Positions 10,818-21,482 of a stretch of 64,000 nt of DNA are shown piece after piece. The stretch is from Azorinus chamasolen (taxonomy: Eukaryota > Mollusca > Bivalvia > Cardiida > Solecurtidae), in NCBI GenBank assembly GCA_963576725.1, contig OY755246.1:74517467-74581466 (forward strand), in the 5' to 3' direction. The notes under the pieces were generated by a model that saw only the letters and a list, made by a program, of their open reading frames with translations, was not told where the DNA came from and did no database searches. Numbering within the stretch: the first letter of the stretch is position 1; every line of letters starts with the position of its first letter. Position numbers and translations under genes: made by a program.

Positions 10818-11308
10818 ATACCCCCCACAAACAAAGTTTTGGGTGTGTATATTGGAGTCAGCTTAGTGGTCGGTCTGTCTGTTGACTTTTTAGCCACCAG
10901 AGCACTTTTGTGCTAAGGGTGAGCTTTTTTGATCGCCTGATGTCCGTCGTCGGGCATCAACAATTTGAACCTTTAAAAATCTTCTCTGAATCAACAGGGT
11001 TCTCAGCTTTCATCTTTGATATATAGCATCATCTGTAGGTCCTCTACATAGGTTATATAAATTATGCCCCTGGGGTCAAAATTGGCCCCGTCCCAGGGAT
11101 GCCTTGTTTTCGTGCCAGGTGAGGTATTGTGAGGGGGCTGTCTCAGGCTATGTGCGACGTGCGTCATCAACAATGTACTTTCTTTTCTGAAACCATAAGG
11201 CCTAGATCTTTGATATTTGTATGTAATATCATCTATTGGTCCGCTACAAAGATTTTCAAATTATGACCCGGACCAAAAATGGCCCAGCCCCGGGGCTTAT
11301 CAGTTTTT
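10818..11308 (+). mobile_element. Fragments of Helentron-like elements
   Basis: TATACCCCCCACAAACAAAG at 10819 is a 5' end of a different family. It is cut at 10889 by TAGCCACCAGAGCAC...GGTGAGCT, a mutated AGCTCACC 5' hairpin followed by one type C unit. At about 11115 GTGCCAGGTGAGGTATTG and a type A unit follow. All are fragmentary. Confidence 0.6.
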
Positions 11309-11870
11309 AGCTCACCTAAGCTAAAGGCTCAAGGTGAGCTATTGTGGTCGTCCGTCTGTCTGTCAGTCCGTTCACTTTTATTTCAGATGACTTCTCCTCC
11401 TAAACCACTGGGAGGATTTCAACTAAATTTCACAGAAATGTACCTTAGGGTGTCCTCTATCAAGTTTGTTCAAATCATGACCCCCGGGCAAAAAATGAAC
11501 CACTACTTTTAAAGGTTTGTTTTTTTAAATCTTTAAAAATCTTCTTCTCTGAAACCACAATTCCTAGAGCTTTGATATTTGGTATATAGCATCATCTAAT
11601 GGTCCTTGACCAAGATTGTTCAAATGATGACCCTAGGGCCAAAAATGGCCCTGCCCCAGGGCTTACATAGACTTAATCACCACCCTTCAGAATTTATAAT
11701 CTTCACAACAGCAGGTGTTAAGTGCTTGTGTGGCGGCCGTAAAACGTCTCCCCGTACATAATCTAGAGCTAAGATATTTGGTAAGAAGCATCACCTGATA
11801 TACCTCTACCAAGTTTCTTCAAATCATGACCCCAGTGCCAAAAATGGTCTCACCCTGGGGCTTTAGACTT
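11309..11870 (+). mobile_element. AGCTCACC-family element, type A, 3' truncated
   Basis: 5' hairpin AGCTCACC..AAGGTGAGCT at 11309-11340, leader TCGTCCGTCTGTC, then three degenerate units (GATATTTGGTATATAGCATC, GACCCTAGGGCCAAAAATGG). No 3' hairpin found before the TTAA-MITE pair. Confidence 0.6.
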
Positions 11871-11982
11871 GTTAACATCAGAAACTACAGTTAAAAGGTT
11901 GCTCAGCAATTTCCTCACCGTTATTTCCCTTGCCTCATCAGCATAGCCATTAAGGGACAAGGGGAGATAACTGCATTGGAGG

Positions 11983-12211
11983 TTAACCCTTTACCTGTTC
12001 TATGTTTATTTACAACTTTCAAATACCTCCTGAATAGTTATGGACAAAATATTTATAATGAAATGTAGCTGTTTTAGAAGGCATAGAAACAGATCTATCA
12101 AATTCCATTAGCAAACAGAGCAGACCCTGACACTATAGGAACCATCTTATCTGGGTCTACTCTGTTTGCAGATGCGTGAAAACAAGTTTATAGAGGGAAA
12201 TTAAGGGTTAA
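11983..12211 (+). mobile_element. TTAA-type palindromic MITE, copy B
   Basis: Bounded by TTAA at 11983-11986 and 12208-12211, with ends TTAACCCTTTACCTG and AGGGAAATTAAGGGTTAA and a central palindrome at 12111-12172 (GCAAACAGAGCAGACC...GGGTCTACTCTGTTTGC). TTAA duplication with CCCT-starting TIRs is the signature of piggyBac-class DNA transposons; assignment is by that signature only. Non-coding. Confidence 0.75.
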
Positions 12212-12239
12212 ATAGACTTCTTCACATCAGAAACTACAG

Positions 12240-12489
12240 TTAACCCTTTCCCTGTTCTATATTTAGGCCAAACTTCAATACGTAATGAATATTCAATAAC
12301 AAAATAGTTATAAAGAAGTATGGAAGGTGTTACATTGTAGACATTTTAGAAAGTAAAGAAACTGATCTATCAAGTTCTATTAGTAAACAGAGAAGACCCT
12401 GATCAGACGGCTCCTCTAGGAGTCGTCTGATCTGGGTCTACTCTGTTTTCAAATGTGTGAAAACACGTTTATATGAGGGAAAGGGTTAA
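12240..12489 (+). mobile_element. TTAA-type palindromic MITE, copy A (cleanest; empty site known)
   Basis: TTAA at 12240-12243 and 12486-12489 with TIRs TTAACCCTTTCCCT and AGGGAAAGGGTTAA. Palindrome at 12387-12451 (CAGACGGCTCC-TCTA-GGAGTCGTCTG). The flanks CATCAGAAACTACAG and AAGGTT are found joined at a single TTAA at 11886-11907, i.e. an unoccupied paralogous target. This shows duplication of TTAA on insertion. Confidence 0.85.
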
Positions 12490-12803
12490 AAGGTTACAGC
12501 ACTGGCAGTAGAGTTCTGAGGGCAACTGTCTCTCCAGGTCAATGCATACTGATGGCATTTTGGTGAGTGTCCAGAGTGATTTGACAACAGATATTTTTTC
12601 TTGACTGCAGGCCCAGATCAAAGTGTTGACCCTGATCAATGCCTGGCAGTGTAGACATGCAGTGTCTGTGCTGACCAAACTTGATCAGCAATGTATATTC
12701 ATTAATCAGATAAAAACGACCCTTATGTGCAGACCTCTCTAACAATCAAGATAAACAATGTAGACCCTGATTGTATATAACCTGTCGTATCAAGATCTGA
12801 TAT

Positions 12804-13540
12804 TACAGTGTAGATCCTGAAAACCAATGTAGACCGTAATAAATCATATTTACAATGTACAACCTGATAAAACCATGATAGTGTAGACCTTAATCAGTAC
12901 AGTCAGACAGTGTAGACCCTGATGAGTACTGTCAGATAGTGTAGACCCTGATAATAACTGTCAGATAGTGTAGGCCCTGATGAGTACTGTCAGATAGTGT
13001 AGACCCTGATAAGTACTGTCAGATAGTGTAGACCCTGATCAGTACTGTCAGATAGTATAGACCCTGATCAGTACTGTCAGATAGTGTAGACCCTGATCAG
13101 TACTGTCAGATAGTATAGACCCTGATCAGCACTGTTAAGTAGTGTAGACCCTGATAAGTACTGTCAGATAGTATAGACCCTGATCAGCACTGTTAAGTAG
13201 TGTAGACCCTGATCAGTACTGTCAGCTAGTATAGACCCTGATCAGTATTGTAAGATAGTGTAGACCCAGATAGTTACTGTCAGATAGTATAGATCCTGAT
13301 CAGTACTGTCAGCTAGTATAGACCCTGATCAGTAATGTTAGATAGTGTAGACCCTGATAGTTAACTGTCAGATAGTATAGATCCTGATCAGCACTGTCAG
13401 ATGGTGTAGATCGACCCTGGTCAGTAAGTCAGATAGTGCAGACCCTGTGCAGTATTGTCAGATAGTGTATACCCAGATCAGTACTGTCAGATAGTGTAGA
13501 CCCTGATCAGTACCTGTAAGATAGTGTAGACCCTAATTTG
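12804..13540. repeat. 29-bp satellite, ~22 good copies
   Basis: Unit TGTAGACCCTGATCAG + TACTGTCAGATAG; the first ~80 bp are degenerate. The GTAGACCCTGATCAG half resembles one arm of the palindromic MITE (GCAGACCCTGATCAGAC) that lies 350 bp upstream. No unique spacers, so not a CRISPR array. Confidence 0.9.
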
Positions 13541-13646
13541 AACCTGATACTGTTTTGTATCCCCACAATATAAATGTATATAAGTTTGAAGTTATTTGTA
13601 CATTAGTTTGGATTTATTTCTAATTTATTTCTTTACACCTCCTGTA

Positions 13647-14652
13647 TTTTTAGCTCACCGGAGCACAAAGTGCTCAGGGTGAGCTTTTGTGATTGCCTGA
13701 TGTCCGTCGACGTGCGTCGTCAGTCGTCAACAATTTGAACCTTTAAAAATCTTCTCCTCTGAATCTACAGGGTTCTTAGCTTTCACCTTTGGCACATAGT
13801 ATCATCTTTAGGTCCTCTACAAAAGTTAAATAAATTATGGCCCAGGGGTCAAAATTGGCCCGGCCCCAAGGATGTCTTCTTTTCAAAAGAAACAGTAAAA
13901 CTTGTTTTCTATAGAAACATATACCAATAGTAAAACTTTGAAAATCATCTTCTCTGAAACTTGAAGGTTCCTAGCTTTCATATTTGGCACATAGCATCAG
14001 GTTGGGTTCCTCTACAAAGTTTATATAAATCATGCCCCTGTGATCAAAATTGGCCCCGCCCCAGGGGTGACCAGTTTGCAATAGAAACATATAGTGAACA
14101 CTTTGAAAATCTTCTCCTCTGAAACTAGAAGGCTCTCAGCTTTCATATTTGGCACATAGCATCATGTTCAGGTCCTCTACAAAAGTTATATAAATTATGG
14201 CCCTGGGGTCAAAATTAACCCCACCCCAGGGGTGGGCAGTTTTCAATAGAAACAAATAGTGAAATCTTTGAAAAATCTTCTCCTCTGAAACTGGAAGGCT
14301 ATCAGCTTTCATATTTGGCACAGAGCATCAAGTTCAGGTCCTCTACAAAAGTTATATAAATTATGGCCCCGGGGTCAAAATAGGCCCAGCCCCAGGAGTG
14401 GGCAGTTTTCAATAGAAACATAGTGAAATCTTTGAAAATCTTCTTCTCTGAAACTGGGAGGTTCTCAGCTTTAATATTTTGCACATAGCATCATGTTCAG
14501 GTCCTCTACAAAAGTTGTATAAATTATGCCCCTGGGGTCAAAATTAGCCCCGCCCCAGGGGTAGCCAGTTTTCAACTGAAACATAGTGAAAACTTTGAAA
14601 ATCTTGTCCTGATTGTCTGGTGAGCGCTTCAGGGCCATTCTGGCCCTCTTGT
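13647..14652 (+). mobile_element. AGCTCACC-family Helentron-like element, complete reference copy
   Basis: About 1.0 kb. 5' end TTTTTAGCTCACCGGAGC with hairpin to AGGGTGAGCT at 13650-13685, leader GATGTCCGTCGACGTGCG, and five to six type C units. 3' end GTCTGGTGAGCGCTTC (reverse complement of the 5' AGCTCACC), GGGCCATTCTGGCCC hairpin and CTCTTGTT. Asymmetric inverted termini, a 3' hairpin and a TT target fit Helentron-type Helitrons. No Rep/helicase coding. Confidence 0.8.
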
Positions 14653-15317
14653 TACTCTTGCTTACCTTACCTATGTGAAAATTACATCATCGGAATGAAA
14701 ATTTAATTTCCTACAAACTTCATTCTGAAACCTAAAAGCTTAAGTTAATTTGAAATGCTATTAGAGTGCTTAAAGACAGGTGTCAGATCAGCACTAAACC
14801 TGTATGAAGATAGTGTAGCCACTATTATTGGTTATCAGATGTACTGACCATGTATGTGTATGGATGGGGTATATGTTCATAGCTGAAACAGGGAAAGGGT
14901 TAAGCAAGCTGTTTTAAAGAGATCTGTAATGTCGTCTGCTTCAGATTTGTTGTATATGAATTTCTAAAAGATCAGTTTTAGGCATTTTGACCTAAGGCAA
15001 AATTGTCACAAGTTGTAAACAGTTTAGATCTTGGTCAGACAGTTATGTGGTATTAGATCTGAATCCAAACTGTGTGCCAATTTTAGTTCAAGTTGATTCA
15101 GCAGTGAAAGGGTTAACACTAAGTTTCTGTCATCTGCTAGAGATGTTGTCCACTAAAAAAATAACATTGTCAATATATTACTGTAACTCTGGTGAGCGAT
15201 ATAGTGAAGATACATAATCTTTAGGCCCCGCCCTGGGACTTAATCAGTTTACCTAGACCTTTGATATTTGGTATGTAGCATCATCTAATGGTTTTCTACC
15301 ATGGCTTATCAGTTTTT
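14653..15317. other. Spacer with solitary MITE ends
   Basis: AGGGAAAGGGTTAA at 14890-14903 and GTGAAAGGGTTAA near 15105 are single TTAA-MITE termini without partners. A small type A fragment lies at 15190-15310 (GGTGAGCGATATAG, GGCCCCGCCCTGGG). No gene seen. Confidence 0.5.
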
Positions 15318-16782
15318 AGCTCACCAGAGCAGAAAGTGCTCAAGGTGAGCTATTGTGATACCCCGGCGTCCGTCTGTCAGTCCGTTCGTCTGTCTGTCTG
15401 TCAAAAATTTCAAACAATTTCTTCTCTGAAACCGACTGTCCAATTGTAACCAAACTTGGTCAGATACATACTGTGGGTGTGTGCTTCAAAAGTTGTTAAA
15501 AGATAGTGGGTTGGGCCATCGGTCTTGTTGCCATGGCAACTGTACAGAATATCTAGAAAAATCTCCAGAATGACTTGTCCGATTTGAATATAGTTTTCAC
15601 CAAATTGTTTCTTAGTTGATAGACTTTATTGATCCGGCAAAAAACATGGCCGCCAGAGGGCGTGGTAATTTTTTCCATATATGGTAATATGGAATTTGAA
15701 GCTTAAAACCTTCTAGAACTTTTATTTATGGTTATGAAATTTTGTCACAGTCATGTCCTTGATAACATTTAGCTCATCCATGAATATAGGTCAGTTTGGG
15801 TCATAAAGTAGGTCAAATCACAGAAAAAAGCTTTTGGACACTACAGAGGCTATAGTTTTATCCCAATATTCTTGAAGCTTGCTCAAATACATACTATGGT
15901 TGTAAGCTTCAAAAGGTGCTCAAAGATAGTGGTAGGGGTTGATCAGTCCTGTTGCCATGGCAAACATGCACAATATTAAGAAACATCCTATCTTGAACCA
16001 CTAGTCCAATTTAAATTTGGTTTTCACCAAAAAAAAATTCAATTCATAAACTTTAAAAGTTGTTAAAGAATTTTGATCCTGCAAAAAACATGCCGCCAGA
16101 GGGCAAGGTAATTTTTTCCGTATATGGAAATATGAAAATTGAAGTTAAGAACCTTATAGAAATTGTATCTTAATGAAATTTGGTCACAGTCATGTCCTTG
16201 ATGAAATTAAGGTCTTGCTCAAATATAGTGGGTAGGTTCATCAGTCCTGTTGCCATGACAACCATGTACAATATCTAGAAAATTCTTCTTCTCTTGACCC
16301 ACTAGTCCAATTTCAATTTTGTTTTCACCAAAATGTTTTTTCATTTGATATACTTAAAAAGTTGTTGAAATAATCTTGGTACGGCAAAAAACATGGCTGC
16401 CAGGGGTTGTTGTCTTGTTCATAGAAAACTCTTTAAAAATCTTCTGAAACTGTAAGGCCTAGACCTTTGATGTTTGGTATGTAACATGATCTAATGGTCC
16501 TCTACAAATATGTAACTTGGCTTGTGGTCCTCTGCCAGGAATGTTCACCTTACGACCCTGATCTCTGGGCGAAACTTGGCCCTGCCTTGGGGCTTATCAG
16601 TTTTTTATGGAAAAAATATGAAATATTATTTTTCTCTGAAACCATAAGGCGTGGACCTTTAATTAATGGCATAATGCATTGCCTTGTGGTTCTCTACCAA
16701 GGTTGTACAAATGATGACATCTTGGTAAAAAATGGCCCGCCCCTGGGGTTATCTCAGGTGAGCGCTTCAGGGCCCTCTTGTT
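15318..16782 (+). mobile_element. AGCTCACC-family element with distinctive ~330 bp units
   Basis: 5' hairpin AGCTCACCAGAGC...CAAGGTGAGCT at 15318-15350; 3' end CAGGTGAGCGCTTCAGGGCCCTCTTGTT at 16756-16783. The first kilobase has a different internal unit: CCAATTGTAACCAAACTTGG, TTGTTGCCATGGCAAC, AAAAACATGGCCGCCAGAGG and TGAAATTTGGTCACAGTCATG, repeated about three times, before switching to type A units. The termini are therefore shared by elements with unrelated interiors. Confidence 0.7.
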
Positions 16783-17285
16783 ATAGGTAAATCTTAAAAA
16801 AAATCTTCTCCGAAACTGTAAGGCCTAGACCTTTGAAATTTGGTATGTAGTATCATCTAATGGTTTTTATCAAGATTGTTCAATCTTTGTGCGTCGTCCG
16901 TCGTCAGATGTCAAACAATTTTAACCTTTAAAACGCTCCTCGGAATCTACAAATCTCTCAGCTTTCATCTTTGGCACATAGCATCATCTGCAGGTCCTCT
17001 ACAAAAGTTATATAAATCATGTCCCTGGGGTCACAATTGGCCCCGTCCAAGGGATGTCCAGTTTTAATTAGAAACATAATGAAAACTTCTCAGAAACTGG
17101 AAGGTTTTCAGCTTTCATATTTGGCACATAGCATCGTGTTCAGGTCCTATGCAAAAGTTATATAAAACATGCCCCTGGGGTCAAAATTGGCCCCGCCCAA
17201 GGGATGGCCAGTTTTCAATAGAAACATAGTGAACACTTGAAAATCTTCTCCTCTGAAACTGGAAGCTTATCAGCTTTAATATTCG
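16783..17285 (+). mobile_element. AGCTCACC-family fragments (types A and C)
   Basis: A type A half-unit (16790-16880) joins TGTGCGTCGTCCGTCGTCAG and type C units to 17285, where the sequence switches to a MITE palindrome. Termini absent. Confidence 0.6.
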
Positions 17286-17299
17286 GCACATCTTTGCAA

Positions 17300-17365
17300 A
17301 CAGAGTAGACCCAGATCAGATGGCTCATGTAGTAGCCGTCTGATCAATCTGCACTGTTTGCTTAT
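17300..17365. mobile_element. MITE palindrome core, orphan
   Basis: GCAAACAGAGTAGACCCAGA...GTCTGATCAATCTGCACTGTTTGC; ends not preserved. It lies within 80 bp of a second copy. Confidence 0.6.
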
Positions 17366-17440
17366 GATATAATATAGTGCAAATTGCATAAAATTATTTT
17401 CATTTTGTGTACAATATATATGTACTTATAATATGTTTAC

Positions 17441-17561
17441 TTAACCCTTTCCCTCATATAAACACTTTTTCATGCATTTTCAAACAGAGCAGACCCAGAT
17501 CAGATGGCTCCTATAGCAGCTATTGAACATTTGAATAAACATAGAACAGGAGATGGGTTAA
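17441..17561 (-). mobile_element. TTAA-type MITE, internally deleted, reverse orientation
   Basis: TTAACCCTTTCCCTCATATA at 17441 and GGGTTAA at 17555-17561, both with TTAA. Only one arm of the palindrome remains (CAGATGGCTCCTATAGCAGC, then a jump to GAACATTTGAATAAACATAG). The downstream flank matches 2210-2300. Confidence 0.7.
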
Positions 17562-17649
17562 AAATAAGTTAAGATATGAATAATAATATGAACTCATAAA
17601 GGTGTAATGAAAATATCTGAAAATTTGAACATAAGTATAGATTATTTTA

Positions 17650-17862
17650 TTAGTCCCCCACCGGTAGGTCGGGGGACTAAAGGTTTGCTCGATTCCGTCT
17701 GTCTGTCCGTCCGTCTGTCACACTTCGTGTCCGGGCCATATCTCCTACAAAGTTAGGCCAAATTCATTATAACTTCACACATTGAACAAGCATGAAGAGG
17801 GCTAGTGTCATGAACAAGGGCAATTACTCTATCATTCATATTTTTGGAGTTATTCCCCTTTT
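17650..17862 (+). mobile_element. AGTCCCCC-family element, 5' part
   Basis: 5' hairpin TTAGTCCCCCACCGG...GGGGGACTAA (17650-17680), TCTGTCCGTCCGTCTGTC leader and one internal unit. Cut in GGAGTTATTCCCCTTTT by the AGCTCACC element starting at 17863. It entered the flank shared with 2.2-2.3 kb. Confidence 0.7.
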
Positions 17863-18932
17863 TAGCTCACCTGGCACAAAGTGCCAGGTGAGGGGACAGT
17901 GTCCGTCGTCGTGCGTACGTGCGATGTCAACAATTTACTTAAACATCTTCTCTGAAACCACCGTAAGACCTAGACCTTTGATATTTGGTACATGTATGTA
18001 CCTTCATCTAATGGTCCTCTACAAAGATTGTTCAAATTATTACCCCAAGGCCAAAAATGGCCCCGCCCTGGGGCTTATCAGTTTTTCATGGGAAAATCTT
18101 TAAAAATCTTCGTCTCCGAAACTGTTAAACATAGACCTTTGATATTTGGTATGTAGCATTATCTTATGGTCCTCTTGGGAAAATCTTTAAAACATCCTCT
18201 CCTCCCTCTGAAACCACCGTAAGGTCTAGACCTTTGATATTTGGTATGTAGCATCATCTAATGGTCCTCTACAAGATTGTTCAAATTATGACCCCCAGGC
18301 CAAAAATGGCCCCGCCCCTTGGCTTATCAGTTTTTCATACTAATATCTTTAAAACATCTTCTCCGAAACTGTTATACATAGACCTTTGATATATGGTGTG
18401 TAGCATGATCTAATGGTCCTCTACAAAGATTGTTCAAATTGTGACCTCAGGACCAAAAATGGCCCCGCCCCGGGGCTTATCTTTTTTTCATAGGAATTTT
18501 TTTAAAATCTTCCTCTCCGAAACTAATGCCTAGACCTTTGATATTTGGTATGTAGTATCATCTAATGATTTTCTACCAATATTGTTCAAATTTTGACCCC
18601 CGGACTAAAAATGGCCCCGCCCCTTGGCTGATCAGTTTTTAATTGGTAAATCTTTAAAAATCTTCTCCGAAACTGTAAGGCATAGACCTTTGAAATCTGG
18701 TATGTAGTATCATCTAATGGTTTTTTACCAAGATTGTTCAAATTATGACCCCTGGACCAAAATGGCCCCGCCCCTGGCTTATCAGTTTTTCATAGGAACA
18801 TCTTTAAAAAAATCTCCTGTGAAATTGTAAGGCCCAGGCCTTTGGAATTTATATGAAGCATCACCTAATGTTCCTTTATTTTTTAACCTCCAGGCCTAAA
18901 CTTATGGCCCCAATCTAAAGCTGACTTTATTT
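17863..18932 (+). mobile_element. AGCTCACC-family element, type A units
   Basis: 5' end TTTTTAGCTCACCTGGCAC..GTGCCAGGTGAGG, leader GTCCGTCGTCGTGCGTACG, then about six ~155 bp units (CCGAAACTGTAAGGC, GATATTTGGTATGTAGTATC, ACCAAAAATGGCCCCGCCC). 3' end not reached; another copy starts at 18933. Confidence 0.7.
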
Positions 18933-19166
18933 TAGCTCACCAGAGCACTTTTGTGCCCAGGGTGAGCTTTTGTAATCGCCCGATGTCCGTCGTCAGTGGT
19001 CAACAATTTGAACCTTTAAAAATCCTCTCCTCTGAATCTACAGGGTTCTCAGCTTTCATCTTTGGTACATAGCATCAACTGTAGGTCCTCTACAATTTTT
19101 TATAAATTATGCCCCTGGGGTCAAAAATTGGCACCGCCCCAGAGGTTTTTTTCTCTGAGGTGTTTT
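18933..19166 (+). mobile_element. AGCTCACC-family element, 5' end plus one type C unit
   Basis: TTTAGCTCACCAGAGCAC..CCAGGGTGAGCTTTTGTAA, one type C unit, then replaced by the next AGCTCACC start at 19167. Confidence 0.7.
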
Positions 19167-21077
19167 AGCTCACCTGGCACGAAGTGTCAAGGTGAGCTAT
19201 TGTGATCGCCCTGTGTCCGTCGTCAACTTTTTTCGTAAAATTACATCTCCTCCTAAACTACATGCTGGATTTTTACCAAACTTGGCAGAAATGTTCCTTG
19301 GGTTAACCTCTTCCAAAGTTGTTCAAAGAATTTGATTCCATGCTGAACTCTGGTTGCTAGGGCAACCAATGTCAAAAAAGAAGTAAACCTTTAAAAATCT
19401 TCTTGTCATAACCTGTAAGGCATTTGGTATGCATAATCATCTAGTAGACCTCTACATAGATTGTTGAAATTTTGCCCCTGGGTCAAAATTGGCCGAACCC
19501 CGGGGATCACAAGTTTTACATAAGACTATATAGTAAAAACTTTAAAGATATTCTTGTCTGAAACCGAAAAGCTTAGAGCTGTGATATTTGGTATGTAGCA
19601 TCATCTGGTTAACTGTTATGTCCCTGGGGTCAAACATGGCCACACCCTGGGGTCACCTGTTTTACATAGGAATAGAAAACACTTTAAAAAAATATTGTCT
19701 CAAACCTGAAAGGCTTAGAGCTCTGATATTTGGTATGAAGGGTCATCTGGTGAACCTTTACTAAGCTTGTTCAAATTATGCCCCTGAGGTTTAAAATTGT
19801 TCTCACCCTTGGGGTCACAAAATTTACTGAAAACTTTAAAAATCTTCTTTTCAAAACCTGTGAGACATAGGACTACCAAATTTGGTATGCATAATCATCT
19901 AGTGGACCTCGACATAGATTGACCCTGGGGTCACAATTGACCGAACCCCGGGGGTCACAAGTTTTACATAAGACTATATAGTAAAAACTTTAAAGATATT
20001 TTTGTCTGAAACCGAAAAGCTTAGAGCTGTGATATTTGGTATGTAGCATCATCTGGTGAACCTTTGTTAAGATTGTTCAAATTATGCCCCTGGGGTCAAA
20101 CATGGCCACACCCTGGGGTCACCTGTTTTACATAGGATTAAAAATTTTTGTCTCAAACCTGAAAGGCTTAGAGCCGTGATATTTGGTATGAAGGGTCGTC
20201 TGGTGAACCTTTACTAAGCTTGTTCAAATTATGCCCCTGGGGTTTAGAATTGTTCTCACCCTTGGGATCACAAACTTTACTGAAAACTTTATGAGACCTA
20301 GGACTATGCCCCTGGGGTCAAAGACGGTCACCTCCTGGGGGTCACGTTTTATATTGGATTATATAGTAAAAACTTTCAAAATATTCATGTCCGAAATGGA
20401 AAAGCTTAGAGCTGTGATATTAAGTATGCAGCATCATCTGGTGAACCTTTACTAAGATCGTTCAAATTATGCCCCTGGGGTCAAAGACGACCACATCCTG
20501 GGGGTCACGTTTTACATTGGATTATATAGTAAAAACTTTCAAAATCTTCATGTCCGAAATGGAAAAGCTTAGAGCTGTAATATTTGGTACTTAGCATCAT
20601 CTGGTCGACCTTTACCAAGATTGTTCAAATTATGCCCTGGGGTTAAAATTGTCCTCACTCTGGGGGTCACAAGTTTAACATTGGATTATATAGTTTTGTT
20701 TTTTTTAAATCTTCGATGTCCGAAACTGAAAGGCTTAGAACTGTGATATTTGGTACATAGCATCATCTAGTAGACCTTTTCCAAGATCATTCAAATTAAG
20801 CCCATAGGAAAACAAATGGCTCTGCCCTGGGGGTCCCAAGTTTCACTGAAAGAAAACAACTGTAAGGCTTAGGGCTACCAAATTTGGTACGTAGAATGAT
20901 CTAGTAGACCTCTACATAAATTGTTCATTGCTGTGGGTGGAGGTTCAGAGCTGTCATGAAGCATCATCTGGTGGAGCTTTACCAAGATTGTTCAAATTGT
21001 GCCTCTGGGGGCAAATTTGATAGGTCACATGGCATCAGTTAACCAGGTGAGCGAAACAGGCCATCCTGGCCCTCTTG
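19167..21077 (+). mobile_element. AGCTCACC-family element, type B units, both ends present
   Basis: 5' hairpin AGCTCACCTGGCACGAAGTG...AAGGTGAGCT. Interior of about eleven ~150-165 bp type B units: CTGAAAGGCTTAGAGCTGTG, ATATTTGGTATGTAGCATCA, TCTGGTGAACCTTTACTAAG, TGGGGTCACAAGTTTTACAT. 3' end CCAGGTGAGCGAAAC, GGCCATCCTGGCC and CTCTTG. A related 5' part lies at 38317. Confidence 0.75.
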
Positions 21078-21480
21078 GCTATAGAAACATATAGTAAAAC
21101 TTTGAAATTCTTCTCCTCTGAAACTGGAAGGTTCTCAGCTTTCATATTTGGCAGGTCCTCTACAAAAATTGGCCCAGCCCAAGGGGTCGTTAGTTTTATG
21201 TCATCTGCCGAGAGGCAGTGAGTCACTTAGGGATCACTTTTCAGTTGTCTGTCAGTCCGTCACACTTTCTCTTTTTTGGCTGTCATTTCTAAACTAATCA
21301 TTATAGAGCTTTCTCATTGAGGACTATTGATGTAACTAAGGTCCATCTCTCTGCATGCAATACTTTTTGAGTTATTCCCCTTTGTTCTGATTTCACTCCC
21401 GCATAAGAACAGTTTTTGTGTCAGCTGAGAGAAGGTGACACATGTGTTCTTCCGAACACTCTTGTCAATAAAAACATATA
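21078..21480. repeat. Element fragments
   Basis: A short type C fragment (21080-21195) and a stretch with TCATCTGCCGAGAGGCAG (hairpin-like 5' end) and GTCTGTCAGTCCGTCACAC, i.e. a truncated Helentron-like family. The minus-strand frame across 21314-21580 has no recognisable domain. Confidence 0.4.
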
Positions 21481-21482
21481 GT

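Noticed and set aside
12915..12990. Hammerhead ribozyme from CTGATGA in the 29-bp array
   Set aside because: No GAAA box or closing stems at the required positions; CTGATGA is a one-base variant of the unit's CTGATCA.
12804..13540. CRISPR-like array
   Set aside because: Pure tandem repeat without unique spacers, in eukaryotic DNA.
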